From CAZBBB01 sp964490005 (GTDB taxonomy: Bacteria; Planctomycetota; B15-G4), in assembly GCA_964490005.1 (NCBI GenBank), contig CAZBBB010000032.1, positions 1 through 29,603 of the forward strand: DNA of 29,603 nucleotides, written 5' to 3'. The notes beneath the pieces were generated by a model. It worked only from the letters and a program-made list of their open reading frames with translations. It was not told the DNA's origin and searched no databases. The position numbers and the translations under genes were made by a program. This document shows, one piece after another, positions 16,679 through 25,487 of this stretch (positions are counted from its first letter, which is position 1; each line of letters opens with the position of its first letter).

Positions 16679-17418
16679 GCCCGCGCCGCTCCGCGAGCAC
16701 GTCCGGGTCGCGCACGACGGCCGTCGAGCCGAGCCGCATCGGCTCCTCCCTGCTCATGGTGCTGCCGCTGCTGCTGGCCTACGAGATCAGCGTGCAGCTG
16801 CTCGCGCCGCCCGTCCGCAACGGCGCCGAGCACGTCGTGCGCGAGCTGCTCGGCGGACTGTCGCCCGTCGTGCTCGACGCGCTGCGTCTCGGCGTGCTGC
16901 TCGTGCTGCTCGTGACCTGCGTCGCGTGCCTGCGCGAGCGCCAGCCGGAGAACCTGCCGCTCGCGCGCACCCTGATCGAGGCTTGGGTCGCTGCTCTGCT
17001 GCTCGGCCCGCTCGTGGGCTGGCTCCTCGGGCAGGTCGGCCTGAGCGCGCCGTCCGCCCCGCTGACGGGCCCCGCGCCTCCCTGGCTGCCCTTCCTGCTG
17101 AGCGTCGGCGCCGGCCTCTGGGAGGAGCTCGTCTTCCGCCTGGCGATCCTCGGCGGTCTGATGGCGCTGCTGATGCGGGTCGCACGCTGGCCGCCGGCGT
17201 CCGCGTTCGCCGTCGCGCTGCTGGCCTCGTCGCTGTGTTTCGCGCTGTATCACCACGTGGGCGCCGCGGGCGAGCCGCTCGTCGCCGACCGGTTCGCCTT
17301 CCGGATGATCGCCGGTACAATCCTCGGCCTCCTCTTCGCCTGGCGCGGGCTCGCGGTGGTGGTCTACATGCACGTCTTCTACGACCTGCTCTGCGACACC
17401 CGCGCCCTGCTGGCCTGA
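16675..17418 (+). CDS. CPBP-family (Rce1/CAAX-protease-like) intramembrane metalloprotease
   Basis: 247 residues with six to eight hydrophobic segments. The catalytic signature is complete: E150-E151 and R155 (EELVFR), F189-x3-H193 (FALYH), and H233-x3-D237 (HVFYD). Eukaryotic Rce1 cuts prenylated CAAX proteins; bacterial members are mostly uncharacterised and some process bacteriocins or regulators. The gene overlaps ubiE by ATGA and is followed directly by ubiX, so it lies inside the quinone operon. No link to quinone synthesis is known to me; it may simply be carried in the operon, or act on a membrane substrate of the pathway. The N-terminal 20 residues are polar and basic. Confidence 0.85.
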   Translation: MSPRRSASTSGSRTTAVEPSRIGSSLLMVLPLLLAYEISVQLLAPPVRNGAEHVVRELLGGLSPVVLDALRLGVLLVLLVTCVACLRERQPENLPLARTLIEAWVAALLLGPLVGWLLGQVGLSAPSAPLTGPAPPWLPFLLSVGAGLWEELVFRLAILGGLMALLMRVARWPPASAFAVALLASSLCFALYHHVGAAGEPLVADRFAFRMIAGTILGLLFAWRGLAVVVYMHVFYDLLCDTRALLA

Positions 17419-17424
17419 GTGGCG

Positions 17425-18011
17425 ATGCGGGCGCTCGTCGCGATCACCGGCGCATCGGGCGCCATTTACGGCGTGCGCCTCGCGCAGCGCCTGATCGACC
17501 TCGACGTCCGCGTCGAGGCCATCGTGACCGCACCCGCCCGTCGCGTGCTCGCCATCGAGCACGACCTGCGCGGCGACCCGGCCGCGTTCCTCTCGACGCG
17601 ACCGGGGGTGCGCCCGCTCCTGCACGCGGAGGACGACATCGCGGCGTTGCCGGCGAGCGGCAGTTCCGCCCCCGACCTGATGTTCGTCGCACCCTGCTCG
17701 ATGGGCACCGCGGCCCGCATCCTCGCGGGCGTCTCGACGTCGCTGGTCGAGCGCGCGGCCGACGTCATGTTCAAGGAGCGGCGGCCCCTGGTGCTCGTGC
17801 CGCGCGAGACGCCGCTCTCCACGCTGCACCTGCGCAACCTGGCGCAGTTGTCGGAGCTGGGCGCCCGCATCGTGCCGGCCATGCCGGGCTTCTACTTCCG
17901 GCCGCAATCCATCGAGCAACTGGTCGAGTTCGTCGTCGATCGCGCGATCCAGGCCTCCGGACTCGACGCGCCGCTGCGTCATCCCTGGCGCGGCGTGCCG
18001 GAAGGCGGACG

Positions 18012-18015
<4 letters not shown>
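17425..18015 (+). CDS. ubiX: Flavin prenyltransferase UbiX
   Basis: 196 residues from the ATG at 17425 (a GTG at 17419, right after the preceding TGA, is a close alternative). UbiX joins dimethylallyl phosphate to FMN to make prenyl-FMN, the cofactor of UbiD-type decarboxylases. The N-terminal FMN loop is ITGASGAIYGVRL. PCSMGTAARI and the C-terminal PRETPLSTLHLRNLAQLSELGARIVP, split here as PRETPLSTLH and NLAQLSELGA, are conserved. In the futalosine menaquinone pathway the UbiX product serves the UbiD homologue MqnL, which is not in this window. Its TGA overlaps the GTG of the next gene. Confidence 0.95.
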
Positions 18016-18871
<856 letters not shown>

Positions 18872-18875
<4 letters not shown>

Positions 18876-20026
18876 CGCGACGCAAGTCCGCCGACTTCCT
18901 CAGCCAGCGCGCGGAGGGCTCCCGGAGGCTGCGAGCGGCGCCGCCCTCGCCGCTGGGCGTGCTCGTCGGCGAGCCGGCCTTCCTGCTCGAACCCTGGATC
19001 GAGGATGCCGTCGCGGGAGCGGGGCGCCCCGTCGAGTGGTTCGGCGCCCTCGCCGGCGAGAAGGAGGGCGCGACGCTGCAGCGCCTGCTCGACCTCTGGG
19101 GCACCGCCTCGCTGTTCGAGCCGAGCCGGCTGCTCATCATGCGCGGCGCCGACCGCCTGCTGGCGCGCAAGGGCGGCGAGCGGCTGCTCGAAGCCGCCGA
19201 AGATCGCCATCCTCCCAACACGCTGTTGCTCACCGTGGCGGCGCTCGACGGCCGCTCGCGCCTCGCCAAGCGCCTGCGCGAGCGCGACGCGCTGTTCACG
19301 CTGCCGCCGTTGCGTGACAGCGCACCGCCCTGGCATCGCGGCGGACCGTATCTCGAGACCGACCTGAACCTGTGGGTCGTCGACCGCGCCCGTTCGGCGG
19401 GTCTGCAGGCCGCGCTCGACGTCGCCGACGAGCTGACGCGCCGGATCGGCAACGAACCGGCGCGCCTGGCCGGCGCCCTCGACCAGCTCGCCGTCCTGAT
19501 GCAGGGTCGCACGCGCCTCACGCGGCAGGACGTCGTGCGCCACGTGCGCCGCTCGAGCACGCGCCTGCTGGCCCTCTACGAGGACGCGCTGCGCGCCGGC
19601 GACGGTCGCACGGCCATCGACCACCTCGACCGCATGCTCGTCGAGGGCGTGCAGGACCACGCGCAGCGGCTGGTCTCCGGCAACGAAGCCGCCGACGCGG
19701 TCCTGCGCGGCCTGGTCACGAGCCTGGCGCGCGTCGTCGAGGCGCACGAGCGCCTGGGCCCCGGACCGCTCGCGGCCCTCGACCGCCCGCCCTGGGAGCG
19801 ATCCGCCGCCGACGAGGCCGTGCTGGCCGACGTGCTCGGAGGCGGGGGCCGGCGCATGTTCCTCGAACGCGACCTGCGCGAGTGGCCGCCGGCCGGCGCC
19901 CGCGCGGCTCTGCGCCTGGCACTCGGTGGTCTGCGCGCGCTGCGCGACGGCGAGGGGCTCTCGCTGCACGCGCTCACGGTGCGCCTGGCGCGCGCCTGCG
20001 CTCTCGGCGCGAGGGTGCGCGCATGA
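18872..20026 (+). CDS. holA: DNA polymerase III delta-subunit-like protein (HolA)
   Basis: 384 residues from GTG 18872, which overlaps the preceding TGA as GTGA (a GTG at 18866 is also in frame). HolA opens the beta clamp within the clamp loader. The pattern fits: an early LVGEPAFLLEPWIEDAV, then LLDLWGTASLFEPSRLLIMRGADRLL, then TLLLTVAALDGRSRLAKRL, and in the third domain GNEPARLAGALDQLAVL. Like other delta subunits it has no intact Walker A. Overall similarity is weak and the length is somewhat above the 330-350 usual, so the call rests on motif order. It sits directly before mutL with an ATGA overlap, consistent with a replication-repair pairing. Confidence 0.75.
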
Positions 20027-21765
20027 TCCGCGTCCTCCCGCGCGACGTGGTGGACCGCATCGCCGCCGGCGAGGTCGTCGCGCGCCGGGCTTCCGTCGTC
20101 CAGGAGCTGATCGAGAACGCGCTCGACGCGGGCGCCACGCGCATCGACGTCGCGATCGAGGACGGCGGACTGGGCCTCATCCGCGTCGCGGACGACGGCC
20201 GCGGCCTGCAGCCCGCCGAGCTGCCGCTCGCCTTCGCCTCGCACGCCACGAGCAAGCTGCACGACGTCGACGACCTGGCGCACATCGCCAGCTACGGCTT
20301 CCGGGGCGAGGCGCTGGCCAGCATCGCCGCCGTCGCGCGCTGTCGACTCACCTCGCGCCCGGCCGGAGCCGAGGCGGGATTGCGGGTCGACGCCGCCGCC
20401 GGACACATCGGCGCCCCCGAGCAGGTCGCCGCCGGCCCCGGGACGATCGTCGAAGTGCGCGACCTGTTCTTCAACACGCCGGCGCGCAGGCAGTTCCTCG
20501 GCGCGGCCAACACCGAGGCCGCGCGTTGCCGCGAGGTCTGCGCGAGCATGTCCCTGGTGCTGCCCGGCGTGCGGATCCGTCTGCAGATCGACGGTCAGGC
20601 CCGCTTCACGGGCGGCGGCGACGCGTCGTCGAGGTCACGGCTGGTCGACGTCTACGGCGCGGAGTTGCTGGCCGAGATGGTCCCCGTGCGCGCCCGTGCC
20701 GACGAACTCGCCGTGGAGGGCTGGCTCTCGCTGCCGTCGGCTGCGCGGGCCCGGCCGCGCGCGCAGCAGCTGTTCGTCAATCAGCGGCTCGTGCGCGACC
20801 GCGCCGTCGCGGCGGCCGTGCGCTCGGCCTGCTTCGACTTCCTCCCCCGCGCGCTGCAACCCTCGTGGGTACTGCTGCTCTCGATCGACCCGGCGCGCGT
20901 GGACGTGAACGTGCACCCCACGAAGGCCGAAGTGCGTTTCCGGGACGGCGACGCGGTGTTCCGCACGATCCGCTCGGCGTGCCGCACGGCGCTGCTCGGA
21001 AGCAACCTCGTGCCCGAGCTGCGCGCGGAGAGCTTTCCCGCCGCGCTCGGAGCGGTGCGGTCCGACGGCGAACGCGTGGCCGAGGACGTGCGCACGCCGC
21101 CCGGCGAGCCCGCCTCCGCCGGGCTGTTCGTCCCGACCGGAACGCGCGCGACCGACGCGCCGTCGCCGCCCGTCGCGCCCCTGCCCGTCGCGCGCACCGC
21201 GGCGCGCTTCCTGCAGATCCTGCGGACCTACATCGTGCACGACAGTCCCGACGGGCTGGTGCTCGTCGATCAGCACGCGCTCCACGAGCGCATCCTCTAC
21301 GCGCGGCTCGTGCGCGCCCGCGACGAAGGGCGCCTCGGGCGCCAGCAGCTGCTCGTTCCCGAGGTGGCGCGACTCTCGCCGCTGCTGCACGCGCGCGCGC
21401 TCGAGCAGGCCGAATCGCTCGCGCAGCTCGGACTGCTCATCGAAGCCTTCGGCCCCGAGTCGATCGCGATCCGCGCGGTGCCTGCGGTGCTGCGCGAGGA
21501 GTCGCCGCAGGAACTCCTGCGCGCGCTGCTCGACCCGGTCGACGCCCACGGCGGCATCCCGCACGGCCTCGACCGCCGGCTCTTCACGATGGCCTGCCAC
21601 GCCGCGGTCAAGGCCGGCGACGACCTCGACGCCTCGGAGATCGCCGACCTGCTGCGCCAGGGCGCCGAGCTCGAACACGACGCGACCTGTCCGCACGGCC
21701 GCCCGACGCGTCTGCGCATCGGACGCGCCGAACTCGAGCGGCTGTTCAAGCGCAGCGGCTTCTAG
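20023..21765 (+). CDS. mutL: DNA mismatch repair protein MutL
   Basis: 580 residues with a GAGGG ribosome site (20011-20015) seven nt before the ATG. The GHKL ATPase motifs are all present: AAGEVV, ELIENALDAGA, DDGRG, SHATSK and GFRGEAL. VNVHPTKAEVRF ends the transducer domain. A linker of about 60 residues leads to the C-terminal dimerisation domain. There the endonuclease metal site is mostly kept: D416QHALHE (His and first Glu), Cys525 in ACHAAVKA, and Cys556/His558 in CPHGRP. The second Glu of the DQHA-x2-E-x4-E motif is Ala. This suggests an endonuclease-type MutL, as in bacteria without MutH. Its TAG shares CTAG with the convergent gene. Confidence 0.97.
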   Translation: MIRVLPRDVVDRIAAGEVVARRASVVQELIENALDAGATRIDVAIEDGGLGLIRVADDGRGLQPAELPLAFASHATSKLHDVDDLAHIASYGFRGEALASIAAVARCRLTSRPAGAEAGLRVDAAAGHIGAPEQVAAGPGTIVEVRDLFFNTPARRQFLGAANTEAARCREVCASMSLVLPGVRIRLQIDGQARFTGGGDASSRSRLVDVYGAELLAEMVPVRARADELAVEGWLSLPSAARARPRAQQLFVNQRLVRDRAVAAAVRSACFDFLPRALQPSWVLLLSIDPARVDVNVHPTKAEVRFRDGDAVFRTIRSACRTALLGSNLVPELRAESFPAALGAVRSDGERVAEDVRTPPGEPASAGLFVPTGTRATDAPSPPVAPLPVARTAARFLQILRTYIVHDSPDGLVLVDQHALHERILYARLVRARDEGRLGRQQLLVPEVARLSPLLHARALEQAESLAQLGLLIEAFGPESIAIRAVPAVLREESPQELLRALLDPVDAHGGIPHGLDRRLFTMACHAAVKAGDDLDASEIADLLRQGAELEHDATCPHGRPTRLRIGRAELERLFKRSGF

Positions 21766-22718
21766 CCGCGCGGCAGCTCGAACAGCGCCGCGTCGACGGG
21801 AACGTCGATGTCCAGCGCCAGCAGGCCGTCCTCGTCGACGGCGATGCCGAGATTGGCCGACTCCAGCGCCTCGCCGCCCCGGAAGACCTTCACGTTGCCG
21901 GGCACGAGCAGCCCGTCGCGAGCCTTGCCGAAGAAGTCGAAGCGCAGCTCCAGCGGCGCGATGTCGGGACGATGGGGGGCGGTGACGCGCAGCCACCAGA
22001 GCGCGCCGTCGGCTCCGAGCGCCAGCTCGAGCTGCAACTGCGGCGGAGGATCGTCGGGCGCGGGGGGCGGGGCGCCGGGCGCCGCACCGTAGAGTTCGTC
22101 GACGGCGCGCGCCGAGACGATCGTGACGTCGTGCACCCCGCCGTCGAGGTCGACGTGCCGGCTCCGTCCGGCGAGGTCGAGCTCGACGAGCTTCGGCAGC
22201 AGCGTGTCGAGCACGGTGACGTCGAGCAGCAGCCGCGAGAGCTGGCGCTGCTCGGCCATCAGCTCGAGATCGACCTGATGGATCTCGGGCGCCGCCGAGT
22301 AGACGACCGGCGGCTGGCCCTCGGCCGGCACGAACCAGGCCGTGCCGCCGTCCCAACCCTCGACCGAGGCGTTGCCGGTGAGCACCTCGCGCCGCCTGGT
22401 GAGCATCCGCTCGGGCGAGCGCGTGTACCAGCGCTCGACCTCGGCCTTGACCAGCGCTCCCTCGCCGTCCCGGACGCCGACGTAGAAGCGGCCGTGCAGC
22501 GAGTTCGGCGCAGGACGGGGCTGCTCGCCCCGCTGCCGCCGCGCCGCCTTCTGCAGCAGCGCCGCGGCGCGCTCGGCCGCGGACTCCGGCGGTGTCTGCG
22601 GCTCGGCGTCCCGCGGCTGCGGCGCCGTCGCGGCGGGCTCGGGCGGAACCTGCGCCGACACGGCGGCGGGACAGATCAGGACGCAGAGCAGCGACCACGG
22701 GATCAGGGTTGCGGGCAT
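21762..22718 (-). CDS. Secreted protein of unknown function, possibly LolA-like beta fold
   Basis: 318 residues from ATG 22718. Residues 1-22 are a signal peptide with cleavage probably after AVSA, followed by a Pro/Ala/Glu-rich linker to about residue 65. The rest alternates beta strands: GRFYVGVRDGEGALVKAEV, then GGTAWFVPAEGQPPVVYSA, a helix ELMAEQRQLSRLLLDV, and paired strands up to LELRFDFFGKARDGLLVPG. That order recalls the LolA/LolB-like lipoprotein-carrier fold and the outer-membrane sorting protein family, but no diagnostic motif was found. I do not recognise a family with confidence. It is convergent with mutL (4-nt overlap) and divergent from the TMTC-like gene. Confidence 0.7.
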   Translation of the reverse strand: MPATLIPWSLLCVLICPAAVSAQVPPEPAATAPQPRDAEPQTPPESAAERAAALLQKAARRQRGEQPRPAPNSLHGRFYVGVRDGEGALVKAEVERWYTRSPERMLTRRREVLTGNASVEGWDGGTAWFVPAEGQPPVVYSAAPEIHQVDLELMAEQRQLSRLLLDVTVLDTLLPKLVELDLAGRSRHVDLDGGVHDVTIVSARAVDELYGAAPGAPPPAPDDPPPQLQLELALGADGALWWLRVTAPHRPDIAPLELRFDFFGKARDGLLVPGNVKVFRGGEALESANLGIAVDEDGLLALDIDVPVDAALFELPRG

Positions 22719-22728
22719 GGCGCCACGG

Positions 22729-22734
22729 TAGAAT
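22729..22734 (+). promoter_or_regulatory. candidate -10 hexamer for the TMTC-like gene
   Basis: TAGAAT matches five of six consensus bases in the 58-nt divergent gap. It would give a leader of about 35 nt with the ribosome site inside it. No clear -35 box is seen. Confidence 0.4.
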
Positions 22735-22765
22735 GCGCGACCGGACAGAGGCAACGGGTGCGGGC

Positions 22766-22770
22766 GGAGG
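22766..22770 (+). promoter_or_regulatory. ribosome binding site that supports a TTG start
   Basis: GGAGG lies six nt before the TTG at 22777, an ideal distance. It decides the start, because no ATG or GTG in this frame precedes the first membrane segment. Confidence 0.6.
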
Positions 22771-22776
22771 TCAGCG

Positions 22777-24384
22777 TTGAGACGCACGATCGCCATCGTG
22801 CTGGTCGTGTGCGCGGTGCTGCCCTTTCTCGAGGCGCGCCACGGCGCCGAGGTCCACGACGACCTCGCGCTGCGCGGGCCGGGCAGCCTGGTCGCCGACG
22901 CGCGCGTCGACCTGCCGCGGCTGCTGACTGCCGACCTCTTCGGCACCCACGAGCAACCCGTCGGCGTCTCGGGCTTCTGGCGACCGCTGCTGCTGCTGAG
23001 CTTCCGGCTGCAGCACGTGCTCACCGGCGGCGCGCCGACGCCTTACGCCTGGCTCGGGCACGTCGTGAACCTGGCGCTGCACGCCCTCGTGACGCTGCTC
23101 GTCTGGCGGCTCGGCCGCCGGCTGGGGCTGCCGACCATGGCGGCCGCCCTGGCCGCGGCGCTGTTCGCGGTGCACCCGGTGCATCCCGAGTCGGTGGCCT
23201 GGATCTCCAGCCTCGGCGATCTGGCGGCCGCCGCGCTGGCCCTGACGGCCATCTGTCGACTGCTCGAGCGGCCGCGAGGGGGCGAGGGAACGGCCGCGCT
23301 GCTGCTGCTCGCCGCGCTGCTGTTCAAGGAGTCGGCCGCCCTGTACCTGGCTCTGGCCGTGCCGCTCGGTCGACTCGGCGGCAGGACGGCCGTGCGCGCG
23401 ATCGGTCCGCCCGCGGTCGCGCTCGTCGCCTGGGCCGGGCTGCGCGCCGTGCTGTTCGAGCGCGGCATCGATTCGGGCGCCTGGACGGGCCCGACCGTCC
23501 CGGCCGAGCGCTGGTTTACCTGGCTCTCCATCGTGCCCGATCTGCTGCGCCTCGCCGCGTGGCCGGGCGCCGCGACCGCCGTGCGCGTCGTGCCCGTCGC
23601 CGACGGCCTGAGCGACCCCGGCGTCCTGCCCGGCCTGCTCGGCCTGCTCGGCCTGCTGCTCGCGGTGCTGCTGGCGTGGCGACGCCGACTGCCCGCGCCC
23701 TTCGCCGCGGCGGCGCTGCTCGCGGGCCTTGCGCTGATGCTCGCGCCGTGGGCGCGCTACCCGACCGGCTTCGACGACGCCGCCGCCCCGCTCTACGAGC
23801 GCTACCTGTACCTGCCGAGTCTCGCCGGGCCGCTGGTGCTGGCCTGGCTGCTCCGGACGCGCATCGAGCGCCACGCCGGCTGGGCGCTGCTCGCGGCGGC
23901 GCTGCTCGTTCCGCCGCTGGCCTGGCGCACCCACGAACGCGCGCGCATCTGGACCAGCGAGGTCGCGCTGTGGGGGGCCAGCGTCGCGGCCCATCCGGAG
24001 TCGGCCAACTTGTGGAACCAGTGGGGCGTGGCCCACCTGCAGGCGCTGCGCGACGACGGCCGCGACGTCGAGGCGGGCCAGCGGGCCCTGTCGGCCTTCG
24101 ATCGCGCCGCCGCGCTGGCACCCGGTGCGCTCCACCCGCGGCTCAACCGCTTTCTCGCGCTGGCGCTGCTCGGGCGCGACGAGGAGGCGGCTTTCGCCGC
24201 GGCCCATCTGCTCGAACACCACGGCGAGGATCCGGGCGTGCTGGACAACGTCGCCGCCTGGCACGCGCTGGCCGAACGCTGGGATGACGCGGCCCGTCTC
24301 TACGAGCGCGAACTGGCAACCGGCCGACCGCTGCCGGGGGCGCACGAGCGGCTGGCCGCCGTCTCGCTGCGACGCGCGCGCTGA
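22777..24384 (+). CDS. TMTC-like multi-membrane protein with C-terminal TPR repeats
   Basis: 535 residues from a TTG start. About ten membrane segments fill residues 1-390; the last 145 residues are soluble TPR-like helices (ANLWNQWGVAHLQAL, SAFDRAAALAPGALHPRLN, VLDNVAAWHALAERWDDAARLYERE, read as separate helices). The first loop has Asp-rich HDDLALRGP. FWRPLLLLSF, GHVVNLALHAL, FAVHPVHPESVAWISSLGDL and FKESA match the order of motifs in TMTC proteins. Eukaryotic TMTCs are GT-C-fold O-mannosyltransferases of cadherins; the bacterial relatives are mostly uncharacterised. A glycosyltransferase acting outside the membrane on a polyprenyl-linked sugar is inferred. A nine-base tandem repeat encodes GLLGLLGLL in a membrane segment. 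Confidence 0.78.
   Translation: MRRTIAIVLVVCAVLPFLEARHGAEVHDDLALRGPGSLVADARVDLPRLLTADLFGTHEQPVGVSGFWRPLLLLSFRLQHVLTGGAPTPYAWLGHVVNLALHALVTLLVWRLGRRLGLPTMAAALAAALFAVHPVHPESVAWISSLGDLAAAALALTAICRLLERPRGGEGTAALLLLAALLFKESAALYLALAVPLGRLGGRTAVRAIGPPAVALVAWAGLRAVLFERGIDSGAWTGPTVPAERWFTWLSIVPDLLRLAAWPGAATAVRVVPVADGLSDPGVLPGLLGLLGLLLAVLLAWRRRLPAPFAAAALLAGLALMLAPWARYPTGFDDAAAPLYERYLYLPSLAGPLVLAWLLRTRIERHAGWALLAAALLVPPLAWRTHERARIWTSEVALWGASVAAHPESANLWNQWGVAHLQALRDDGRDVEAGQRALSAFDRAAALAPGALHPRLNRFLALALLGRDEEAAFAAAHLLEHHGEDPGVLDNVAAWHALAERWDDAARLYERELATGRPLPGAHERLAAVSLRRAR
23631..23657 (+). repeat. three perfect tandem copies of a 9-mer inside the TMTC-like gene
   Basis: CGGCCTGCT is repeated three times head to tail and encodes three Gly-Leu-Leu units in a membrane helix. 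The frame is kept for any copy number, so loss or gain would change helix length without a frameshift. Confidence 0.85.
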
Positions 24385-24418
24385 AGAACGCGCGGCGTCG
24401 ACCTTCCCCGCAACACGT

Positions 24419-24505
24419 TGGTGCCGAAGGGGGGACTTGAACCCCCACTGGGTTGACCCCAACTAGACCCTGAATCTAGCGCGTCTGCCATTCCGCCACT
24501 TCGGC
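24419..24505 (-). tRNA. tRNA-Leu (anticodon CAG), CCA encoded
   Basis: On the minus strand the acceptor arms are GCCGAAG and CTTCGGC, followed by discriminator A and encoded CCA. The anticodon stem is CTAGA/TCTAG around loop TTCAGGG, giving anticodon CAG. The long variable arm (class II), the TGGCGGAATGGCAGACGCGC D-arm region and a GGGGGTTCAAGTCCCCC T-arm all fit bacterial leucine tRNAs. It reads CUG, the leading Leu codon in this GC-rich DNA. It lies antisense between the TMTC-like gene and smpB. Confidence 0.97.
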
Positions 24506-24522
24506 ACGGACGGGGAGGGGGG

Positions 24523-24550
24523 ATTGTAGGTCCGGCCCCTCGCCGCGCAA
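24523..24550 (-). promoter_or_regulatory. candidate tRNA-Leu promoter
   Basis: On the minus strand, TTGCGC (24550-24545) and TACAAT (24528-24523) are 16 nt apart. The -10 box matches five of six. Transcription would start about 10 nt before the mature tRNA. Confidence 0.5.
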
Positions 24551-24559
24551 GTGCGCGGC

Positions 24560-24587
24560 TTGCCGCGCTGCGTCGCAGGCCGACAAT
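24560..24587 (+). promoter_or_regulatory. candidate smpB promoter, near-leaderless
   Basis: TTGCCG (24560-24565) and GACAAT (24582-24587) are 16 nt apart; each matches four of six consensus bases. The -10 hexamer ends eight nt before the ATG at 24596, and no Shine-Dalgarno is present. Confidence 0.45.
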
Positions 24588-24595
24588 GTCGCTGC

Positions 24596-25063
24596 ATGGC
24601 GAAGCAGAAACCCGCCGGTCCGCGCCTGGTCTGCCTCAATCGGCGGGCGCGGCACGATTACGACATCCTGAGCCGCTTCGAGGCCGGGCTCGCGCTCACC
24701 GGCTCGGAGGTCAAGGCGCTGCGCGAGGGCAAGGGCAACCTGACCGATGCCTGGGCCGAGATCCGCGGCTCGATCCCGCTGCTCAATGGCCTCGAAATCT
24801 CCCCCTACAGCCACGACCGCAGCGCACAACTCGCGCCGCGTCGGCAGCGCAAGCTGCTGCTGCACGCGGCCGAGATCCGCAAGCTGAAGGCGGAACTGCA
24901 CGAGTCGGGCCTGGCCCTCGTGCCGCTCTCGATCTACTTCAAGGGGCCGTGGGCCAAGATCGAGCTGGGTCTGGCGCGCGGGCGCAAGAAGGCCGACAAG
25001 CGGCAGGCCCTGCGCCGCCGCGAGGCCGAGCGCGACATGGACCGCGCCTACAAGCGGCGCTGA
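24596..25063 (+). CDS. smpB: tmRNA-binding protein SmpB
   Basis: 155 residues, the normal size. SmpB binds the tRNA-like part of tmRNA and brings it to stalled ribosomes, its tail occupying the empty mRNA channel. Conserved parts are NRRARHDYDILSRFEAGLAL, GSEVKALREGKGNLTDAWAE (oligonucleotide-binding fold), NGLEISPYS, KLLLHAAEI, LVPLSIYFKGPWAKIELGLARG and the basic tail KKADKRQALRRREAERDMDR. The ATG at 24596 is chosen because it begins the basic KQK leader; an in-frame GTG at 24551 would overlap the divergent promoters. The tmRNA gene ssrA starts 63 nt downstream on the same strand. Confidence 0.97.
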   Translation: MAKQKPAGPRLVCLNRRARHDYDILSRFEAGLALTGSEVKALREGKGNLTDAWAEIRGSIPLLNGLEISPYSHDRSAQLAPRRQRKLLLHAAEIRKLKAELHESGLALVPLSIYFKGPWAKIELGLARGRKKADKRQALRRREAERDMDRAYKRR

Positions 25064-25099
25064 GCGGCGCGCCCCGGGGGCCGAGAGCCGCCCGCGTGC

Positions 25100-25105
25100 T
25101 AGACT
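25100..25105 (+). promoter_or_regulatory. extended -10 promoter element of ssrA
   Basis: TAGACT is preceded by TGC, giving an extended -10 (TGNTAGACT). A transcript start near 25112 would leave about 15 nt of precursor before mature tmRNA. No -35 box is needed with an extended -10, and none is seen. ssrA may therefore be transcribed apart from smpB. Confidence 0.45.
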
Positions 25106-25126
25106 GGCGGCCGCTTCACGAGCGTG

Positions 25127-25487
25127 GGGGGCGACCAGGCTTCGACCGGGTTGCCGTCTCGATCGGATGGCGTGCCGAGGTGCTGGGCGCAACTCGCTAA
25201 AAAGCCCGGACATTGATAACTGCCAACAACAGTTACGCCCTGGCGGCCTGAAAAAACAGGCCGTCACGTCTCCCCGTTCCTAGCCTGCGGGGGCGGGGAG
25301 ACGCCACTTGCAGGCTGGCTGAACGCTCTTCTGCTCGGAGGGCGCCGGCGAGACCAATCGGGCTGGCTGCACGAACGATCCCGCCGGTCGGAGGGTCGTG
25401 CGGCGACATCAAGTCGGCCGGATACGCACGTAGAGGTTCGTTCGAGGGTGCCTTGGGACGCGGGTTCGATTCCCGCCGCCTCCACCA
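25127..25487 (+). ncRNA. ssrA: transfer-messenger RNA (tmRNA), one piece
   Basis: The 5' end GGGGGCG (25127-25133) pairs with CGCCTCC (25477-25483) as a seven-base acceptor stem containing one G-U pair. Discriminator A (25484) and encoded CCA (25485-25487) follow. The tRNA-like half begins with the standard GGCGACCAGGCTTCGAC run, and the T-arm GCGGGTTCGATTCCCGC is intact. The internal reading frame (25222-25251) specifies the tag. The length of 361 nt is normal for a one-piece tmRNA. Charged with alanine and bound by SmpB, it releases stalled ribosomes and marks their products for proteolysis. Confidence 0.97.
25222..25251 (+). other. tmRNA tag reading frame
   Basis: From the resume codon GCC the frame reads ANNSYALAA followed by TGA. 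With the first Ala from the charged tmRNA the tag is AANNSYALAA. The YALAA end is the form recognised by ClpXP in other bacteria. The choice of resume codon rests on alignment of the ending with known tags. Confidence 0.85.

Noticed and set aside
17316..17321. TACAAT inside the CPBP gene as a promoter for ubiX
   Set aside because: The hexamer is good but the -35 side is poor, the start codon is about 100 nt away and the genes abut or overlap.
24586..25200. A 204-codon frame overlapping smpB
   Set aside because: It starts at an ATG 10 nt before smpB, is out of frame and has shadow composition; smpB is unambiguous.
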